From Paraburkholderia megapolitana (GTDB lineage Bacteria; Pseudomonadota; Gammaproteobacteria; Burkholderiales; Burkholderiaceae), in NCBI RefSeq assembly GCF_007556815.1, contig NZ_CP041743.1:2701001-2765000 (forward strand): a stretch of 64,000 nucleotides of DNA. Direction: 5' to 3'. The notes beneath the pieces are model-generated. The model was not told the origin of the DNA, ran no database searches, and saw only the letters and a program-made list of their open reading frames with translations. Below are positions 53,199 through 62,100 of this stretch, piece after piece; position 1 is the stretch's first letter, and each line of letters opens with the position of its first letter. Made by a program: the position numbers and the translations under genes.

Positions 53199-56100
53199 GC
53201 TCCGCGACCTCCAGGTTCGATGTGCTCAACGTATCGCTGATGCTTTTGCCCAGCACGTCTGCATGCATCTTGACGATGGTTTCATGGTTACCCGGAATCG
53301 GGATGACTGCGATGTTCGAAGGCTCGAGCACCGCCTGCCAGCCGAGATCGAACGGTAGTTCCGTGTACCCTTCCAGCGGCGTGATGCTCGCGTCCTGTGC
53401 CGAATAGACATGCGCTTTCACCGCGATCGGCTTCGGCCGCCACTCGTTCATCGCATTTCCGTGTGCGACCAGCCGTTCGAGAAAGAGCCGGTTCTCATCG
53501 GCCGATTCATAGGCAAGATGCCACAGCGGATTGCCCTCGCGTTTTCTGCGTTCGATCTGTTGCACGATGCGCTCGATCAGCGCGTCCAGGTCTTGCGCGC
53601 CTTCGATATCGAGTATTTGCGGATCGAAGTTCTCGAAGTTGTTGACGACAAACGAGTACAGCGTGATCAGGCTCGCGTAGTGTGCGTCGACGTTTTCCGT
53701 CCGGTAAGGCAACGTCGTGTCGAACACGCCGAGGAACTCGATCTCGTCGTGCTGCGCGATCAACTGGGTGGCAATTTCATACGCGATCAGTCCGCCAAAC
53801 GACCAGCCGGCGATCCGGTACGGTCCAACCGGTTGAACCGACTTGATGATCTTGACGAAGCGGGCCCCTATCGCTTCCAGGGTTCGCGGTTGTGGCATTT
53901 CCAGTGGCAAGGGCGGCAGACCGTAGACGGGAATGGAGGCGTCGATATGCCCGGCCAGATGTTCGAAATACCACGAATAGCCTTGCAAGGTATGCGTGAG
54001 GAACAGTGGCCGCTGTGTGCCCGAGGTATTGAACGCTTCGAATTCCGCTGCAGGTTTATGCGTGCGTACGTCTCGTGACGTCTCGGGACGCAACTCCGAT
54101 TCGACCAGCAGCGCGAGCTTATGCACACTGCGCGTATCGAAGATGCTGCGCACCGTCAGCTTGACGCCCAGTTTCTCGCCGATCCGCACGGCAACCTGCG
54201 ACGCCATCAGCGAATGCCCGCCGAGCGCAAAGAAATTGTCGTGACGCCCCACTCGATCCACGCCGAGCGCATGACTCCATATCTGCGCAATCGTCGTTTC
54301 GAGCGCGCCTTGCGGTGCCTCCCAGGTTGCCGCATCGACAATGTCGGCGCCCGGTTCGAGTGCTGCCAGCGCGAGCCGGTCGAGTTTGCCGTTGGGCAAC
54401 GCCGGTAACGCATCCAGTGCGACGAAGCGGCCTGGCACCATGTGACCGGGCAGGCGCTCCGACAGCCACGCATGGATCTCGTTGCGATCGGGTCGCGCGT
54501 TGGGAGCTGGAACGTAAAAGGCGATCAGTTGAACCGTTCCGGTGCCCAGGTCCCGACCCAGTGCCGCTGCCCTGGCAATGCCGGGATGCGCGGTCAATGC
54601 GAGTTCGACGGCCGCCAGTTCGACGCGCTGGCCGCGCACCTTGATCTGGAAATCTTCGCGGCCGAGGTGCAGCAACTGACCGTCGGGCAGCCATTGCCCG
54701 ATGTCTCCAGTGCGCAGCAGACGCCCCCCCGATGGATGCTGCACGAAGCGCTCCGCCGTGAGGTCCGGCCGGTTCCAGTAACCGGGCCCGACGCTCGCTC
54801 CTTCGATGAACAGAGCACCCGCTGTACCGACCGGCACCGGTTGCAACGCATCGTCGAGCACATGCACACGGCAGTTGGCGATCGGACGCCCGGCGGACAC
54901 GACCGCCTCGCGACCGTCCAGTCCTGCGCCTTCGCAGTAACTGATGTCGTTCAACTCGCTGCAACCGTAGTTGTTGTGCAGCTTCGCGTGCGGGAGCAGT
55001 TCGGCGAAACGCTGACGGATGCGTCGATGCAGCGGTTCACCGGCCGTCGTCACGTGACGCAGCGACCCGAGATCGTCAGCGTGATCGAGCAGCACGGCGA
55101 GATGCGAAGGCACGAGGTTCAGACGTGTGATCTTATGCTCGCGCAATGCCGCGGCAAAAACGGGGGCGTCCTTCACGACGAGATCGGCGAAGATTACCTG
55201 CGGCACGCCTGCCAGCAGACCCGACAGCATCTCCTTGATCGAAGGCACGAACGACATCGAGGTCTTCTGGCCGACTACTTCGTCCGCGGCGAACGGCGTG
55301 CGCTCCCACAGCGCGTGCAGGCAGTTCAAAACCTGCCTGTGCTCGACCAGCACGCCCTTCGGCTGGCCAGTCGAGCCCGACGTGTAGGCGATATAGGCGA
55401 GATCCTCGGGGCGCGATTGCACTGCGTCGAACGGAGCCGGTGCTTCTGCTTCTGCTTCTGCTTCTGCTTCTGCTTCGAGGTCGAGATCGAACCGCAGCAC
55501 CGCCGGTCCCGCGTCCCCTGCCGCCACCAATGCTGCAAGATCTGACGTGCTGACCACCACAGCCGGTTGCGCGTCTTCGAGCGTGCGGCGCACATAGGCC
55601 GCCGGGTAGGACGGATCGATCGGCACATACGGACATCCGAGCTTGAATGCGGCCAGTATCGCGCCCAGAAAATCGATCGAACGCGGGTGATACAGCGCGA
55701 TCCGCATGCCTGGTTCGATGCCGCGACGGCGCAGCGCATGCGCGATGAGATCGCTGCGCTGGTCCAGTTCCGCATACGTTGCAGTTTCGTCTTCGAAGCG
55801 GCAGGCGAGCGCATCGGGCTGCCGCGCCCGCTGTCGTGCGAAGCGTTCCACGAGCGTGGTTTCCTCGAAAACGCGGGCAGTATCGTTGGCGCGTGCGATC
55901 AGGGCCTGCTCGATCGCTGTCGGTTCGAGGAGCGTCGTCAACCGTGCGTCCGGTTCGTCGGCGAGACGCAAGAGTATCTCCTGCATGACGTCGAGCATCA
56001 GGTCGATCTGCTGCACGCCGAAACGCGCGCTGTCGAAATTCGCCACGATCTCCAGTCCGTGTGCGTCGCCGAAAACTTCCAGATCGAGATCCGACTGGGC

Positions 56101-59100
56101 GGGACACGCGATGCTCTCGGGCCAGAGGTCGACCGTCAGCCCCTCCCCCCAGGCGGTCATGTCGATCGGTGGAACGGTCTGATGCCGGAGCATGATCGGC
56201 ACCGGTGAACGTCCGTCGGCCTGGCGCAGCGCAGGTTGTGCCGCAATCATCTGTTCGAACGGCAGCGCCTGATGATCGAGCGCGTCGAGCAGAACCCGAC
56301 GCGCCTGGTCGAGCAGATCCACGGCACGCGGATTGCCCGCGAGATTCATGCGCAACGGCAGGATATTGACGAAGAAGCCGATCAACGGCTCGAGCAACGG
56401 ATCGTCCCGCCCGGCTGTCGTTGTGCCGATGCACAGATCGTCGCGACCGCTCTGCCGGTGACACAGCACATTCAGTGCGACGAGGAAGATCGTGAACAGG
56501 CTCGTGCCGTGTTGCCGGCTGAGTTGCCCGAGCGCGGCCGCGAGGCTGTCCGGTAGCTGTCTGCGCACGATGGCAAGCGGTCCGTGCTCCGCACCCGAGG
56601 GCGTACCGGGCACAGCGAGGTCGACGGGCTCGCGATAGCCGTCCAGTGCAGCCGTCCAGTAAGCGACGTGTTCCTGCAAGTCCTGCTGTCGCTGCCAGTG
56701 TGCGTGATCGCCATATTGCAGCGCCAGCGGCGCAAGCGCCGAGGTGGCATCGAGCCCATGCAGATGCGCGATGTACAGTGCGTGCAGATCGCGAACGAAG
56801 ACCCCCAGTGACCAGCCGTCCGAGATGATGTGATGCATCACGATCGACACGACGTGCTGCTGCGGTGTCAGCCGTAACACGCGCACCTGCAGCAGCGGGC
56901 CGCGTCGCAGATCGAATTCAACGGTTGCGTGAGCGTCCAGCGCCGCGGCTACGCCATCGAGCGCGACCTCATGCAGCGGGAGCTCAACCGGAAGCGGCGC
57001 ATCGATGAATTGCGACGGCACATCGGCATCGGCGGCGAAATTGAAACGCGTGCGCAACGGCTCGTGCCGCGCCACCAGCGAATCGAACGCTCGCTGCAGC
57101 GCCGGCAGCGACAACGTGCCATCCAGTACCAGCGCGCCGTTCATGTTGTAAGCCCGACCGCCGTCGCGTTGCTGGATCAGCCACAGCCGCTCCTGCACAT
57201 ACGACAGCGGGAACGTATCGCCGCGTTCTGCGCGTTCGACCGGTACGCGCAACGGGCTGGCGTTCGCCGTAGTTCCTCCGCTGCCTAACCGGGTCGCACA
57301 CTCAGCAAGACTCTGGGTTTCGAACAGCGTACGCAGCGTTGCGGCATCGCCGAACCGCTGACGCAAGCGGCCAATAACCCGCACTGCGAGCAACGAATGG
57401 CCGCCCAGTTCGAAGAAGTTATCCCCGCGACCGATCCGCTCCACACCCAGCAGTTGCGACCAGATCTGCGCGAGCGTCTGCTCGACGTCGCCCCGCGGCG
57501 CTTCGTATTCGCGTTGCCCGTATGCGCCGAAGTCGGGCGCCGGTAACGCCTTGCGATCGAGCTTGCCGTTTGCCGTGAGCGGCATCCGCGCAAGCGCCAC
57601 GTAGGCGGCGGGCACCATGTATTCGGGCAGGCTCCCACGTAGATACGCGCGAATCGAATCGACGTCCTGCGCTTCGCCGAGGTAGTACGCGACGAGCCGC
57701 TTGTCTCCGGGTGTGTCTTCGCGTGCGATCACGACGGCGTCGCGCAGACCGTAGCGAGCCAGCTTCGTCTCGATCTCGCCGGGTTCGACACGGAAGCCAC
57801 GAATCTTGACCTGCGCATCGTTGCGACCCAGATACTGGATGTTGCCATCGGGTAGATAACGCGCGAGATCGCCGGTCCGGTACATGCGCGCGTTCTCCGT
57901 CGACGAGAACGGGTCTGCAACAAAGCGCTGCGCCGTCAGGCTATCGAGGTTCAGATATCCGAGCGCGACACCGGCCCCGCCGACGTAGAGTTCACCAGGC
58001 ACGCCGACCGGAACCGGTTCGCCATACGCGTCGAGCAGATAGACACGCGTGTTTGAAATCGGCCGGCCAATCGGCAGCACGTCGGCGGGGCTCGCATCTG
58101 CCCGCAATTCGTAGGTCGTCGCGAACGTGGTCGATTCGGTTGGACCGTAGCAATGCACCAGATGCCGCGGTGCGCTGTTCTGCATGATCCGCTGTACGGC
58201 ACGAACGTCGGCTGCATCGCCGCCGGTGAGCAGGTAGCGCAGCTTCACGAAAACCGGCGCGAGCGTATCCGCATAGGAACTCAGCAGTCCCGCGACCAGA
58301 TGCAGGATGCTGACGCGCTCTTTCTGCAGCAACGCGGCCAGTTGTACCGGTGCGAGCAGATCGGCATGCGACACCACGACGAGGCAGCCGCCGTGCAGCA
58401 GTGCACCCCACACTTCCATTGTGCTGGCGTCGAACGCCGGGTTCGATGTAAACGCGATGCGGTCCTGCGCATTGAAATCCGCGTAGCCGTTGTTGAGCGC
58501 GAGACGATTGATGCCTCGATGCGCGACGATCACGCCTTTCGGCTGCCCGGTCGAACCCGAGGTGTACATGATGTAGGCCGGCGTATCGCCGCCGGCATGT
58601 TGCAGTTGCGGTGCCGTTACGTTGTCGTTGCGTGCGTTCGCATGCAGCAGCACCGTGTCCAGATCGATGCGCCGTGTCTGTGTACCCTGCGTACCGTCCG
58701 GCACTGCGAAATCGCTGATGGTCAGCACGCGCCGCGCGCCGCAGTCGGTCAGCATGAACGCCTGCCGGTCGGCCGGTGCGTTGCGGTCGAGCGGCACGTA
58801 GGCTGCGCCGCATTTCAGAACGGCCAGTTGCGCGACGATCAGTTCGATCGAGCGATCGAGCAGGATCGCCACCCGGTCGCCGGGCACCGTGCCCTCTTCC
58901 ACGAGGCGACGCGCGGCACGATTTGCCTGCGTGTCGAGCGCCGCATAACTGAGCGACCGGTCGCCATCGACAACCGCAATTGCGTGAGGCGTGCGGGCCG
59001 CTTGTGCTTCGAACAGCGTATGCACACCTTCATCGAAAGGACATGCCGTGCCGGTGGCGTTCCAGTCGTCCAGCAACTGCTGCCGCTCCGCATCCGGCAA

Positions 59101-62100
59101 CCACGCAAGCTCGCGCATGCGCGTATGTGGCGCCCGTTCGAGTGCGGCCACGAGACTGACAAGACTGCGATGCAGATAGCCGCATATACGCTGCGCATCG
59201 AAGCGCGCGACGATCTGCGTGGTCAGGCGAAACCCATGACCGAGGTCGTCGACACTGACCGCACACGGATAGTTGGTTCGTTCCTCGCCGTCGAGTACTT
59301 CGATACCGTGCCAGCCTTTCGTCTGCCCCGTTTCCACGGGGTTCGGCTCAGCGCTGTGCCGGTAATTCAGCAACGCGCCAAAGAGCGGCGCGGGCGCCGC
59401 CACGCCGCTACATCGCTGGGCGAGTGCCAGCGATGCATGTTCGTGGCTCAGCAAGCCAGCGACACTGCGGTGTGTGCGCAGCGCGGCTTCCTGCACGCCA
59501 GCACTGCCTATATCTACCCGGATCGGCAGCGTGTTGATGAACAGCCCCATCGCACGCCCGGTGTTCGCTACACCTTGCCAGCGACCGAGCAGGACGGTGC
59601 CGAACACCACGTCTTCGCGACCGGCCAGCTTGCCGAGCACATGCCCCCACGCAAGATGGAACAGACTCGCGACGCTGACGTTCAACCTGCGAGCCTGTGC
59701 GCGTAACCGAGTAGACAACGCATCGTCGACGGTGACACTGGCCGTTGCAATTTCATCGCTATCGCTGTCGAAACCGGAGAGACCATAAGGCAGTGTCGGC
59801 TCGTCGACATCCGACAGCATTGCGCGGAAGAACGCCTCGCTCTTCTGCTCGCGTCCACCGAGGCGCGCATGCGCCACATAGTCGCGAAACGGCGGCGGCG
59901 TCTGCAGCGTCGACCAGGTGTCGTTCAGATGCGCGTCGACTTCCTGCAGCAGGATATCGACACCCGTGTGATCGAGCGCGATGTGATGGAACAACAGCAT
60001 CAGCACCCACCGGTGGTTTGTCGCATCGTGCGCGAAATGAACGGCCAGCGGTGGCGCCTGGCGAATGTCGAGCCGGTGATGCCGCGGGTCGAAACGCTGC
60101 AGCAGTTGCCCGGCGACATCATCTTCGTCGCCCGCCAGTTCCACTTCGTCTACCGGCAGTGTTGCTTTACGCCAGACCACCTGCACCGGTTCGCTCAAGC
60201 CTTCCCAGGCCACGCTGGTACGCAGAATGTCGTGCCGCGCGATCACGGCCCGTAGCGCGTCGACGAAGCGCTCCAGCGTCACGCGGCTGTCGAACGCGAG
60301 CCGTGTACGCAGCAGGTACGCATCGCCGGTCGTTTGTGCGAGATGGTGATACAGCAACCCTTCCTGCAGCGGTGCCAGCGGATAGATGTCCTGCACGTTG
60401 GCCGCGCCGCCCGACACGGTCGCGACAATCGCATCGATATCGGGCTGACTCAGATCGACGAGGGGCAGCATCGACGGTTCGATGTGATTCGTGTCTGACG
60501 GGATCAGGTTTGGCGGTACCGTCACTTCGTCGGTTTCACCGAGCGCAGCGGCAAGATCGGCCAGCGTCGGCGCACTGAATAGCGCCTGGACGTCGGCGTT
60601 CAGACCGGCCCTGCGCATCTGCTCGACAAGACGTACTGCGAGCAGCGAGTGCCCACCGAGTTCGAAGAAGTTGTCGTGGCGGCTCACGCGCTCGACGCCC
60701 AGCAGCGTCTGCCAGATGTGCGCCAGCGTCTGCTCGGCTGCGCCTTGCGGTGCTTCATGGTCGCGCGACGCGTAAGCGTGCGCATCGGGTGCAGGCAACG
60801 CCTTGCGATCCAGCTTGCCGTTCGGCGTAAGCGGCATCTGCTGCAGCGCCACGTATGCGGACGGCACCATATGGCGCGGCAGCGACTGCGACGCGTGGGT
60901 GCGCAGTGCATCCGTTGCATCGGTACCGTCCGCGCTCGTGTAGTACGCAACGAGCCTCTGGTCGCCAGGGGCATCTTCACGTACGAAAGCAGCTACCTCG
61001 CGTATGCCCGCCACTTCCGACAGCCGTGTTTCGATCTCGCCCAGCTCGATACGGAAGCCGCGGATCTTCACCTGGTCGTCGTTGCGCCCCAGGTATTCGA
61101 CATTGCCATCCGCAAGCCAGCGACCCAGGTCGCCGGTGCGGTACATACGCGCCGACGGGTCGGCGGCGAACGGATCGTGCACGAAGCGCTCCGCGGTCAG
61201 CTCCGGACGATTCAGATAGCCGCGCGCAACCTGTGCACCGCCGATATGGATCTCGCCCGCCACACCGATCGGCATCGGCTGCCCCTGGCCGTCCAGAATG
61301 TAGAGACGCGTGTTCGCGATCGGCCGGCCGATGTGCAGCACGGCGTCGTCCCGTTGCAGCAGACCGGATGTGGCAACCACGGTGTTTTCCGTCGGACCGT
61401 AGTTGTTGACGAGCGACTGCCCTTCGGGCATCGCATCGGGCCAGCGCTTCAGCCGGTCTCCGCCGATCAGCACCGTGTGCGCATCGGGGTTCGCATAGCC
61501 GCTCGCATAGGCCAGCTCCGCCAGTGGCGTAATCAGGAAGCTGACATCGAGCTTCTGCGCGTGCCACCAGCGCAGCAGGCTCTGCGGATCGCCCGCCGTC
61601 GATGCTGGCGGCAGCAGCAAGGTTCCGCCGCCGCACAGCACCGGCCAGATCTCCCACGCACTGCCGTCGAAAGCGATACCGGCCGTCGCGCTCGACCGGC
61701 TGCCCGGTTGCACGCCGAATGCGCGGTTGTGCCAGGCCACCAGATTGCCGAGGTTGCGATGCTCGACCATCACGCCCTTCGGTTGCCCCGTTGAACCCGA
61801 CGTGTAGATCACATACGCGAGGTGTCGTGTGTCGAGTGTGGCGAGGTTCGGGTTGTGCGTCGCGGTTTCATCCGCCGTAGGCGCATCGTGCGTATCGATG
61901 TCGATTCGCGGGACATCGCCTGCATCAAGAAGGCTCGCCGTTCGCGCATGCGTCAGCACTGCCGCGGGGGCGCTGTCGTTCAACATGTAGGCGAGCCGCT
62001 CGGCCGGATAGCCGGGGTCCATCGGCACGTAGCCTGCGCCCGACTTCAGGATCGCGAGCAACCCGACGATCAGTTCCGGACTGCGCTCCACGCAGATCGC

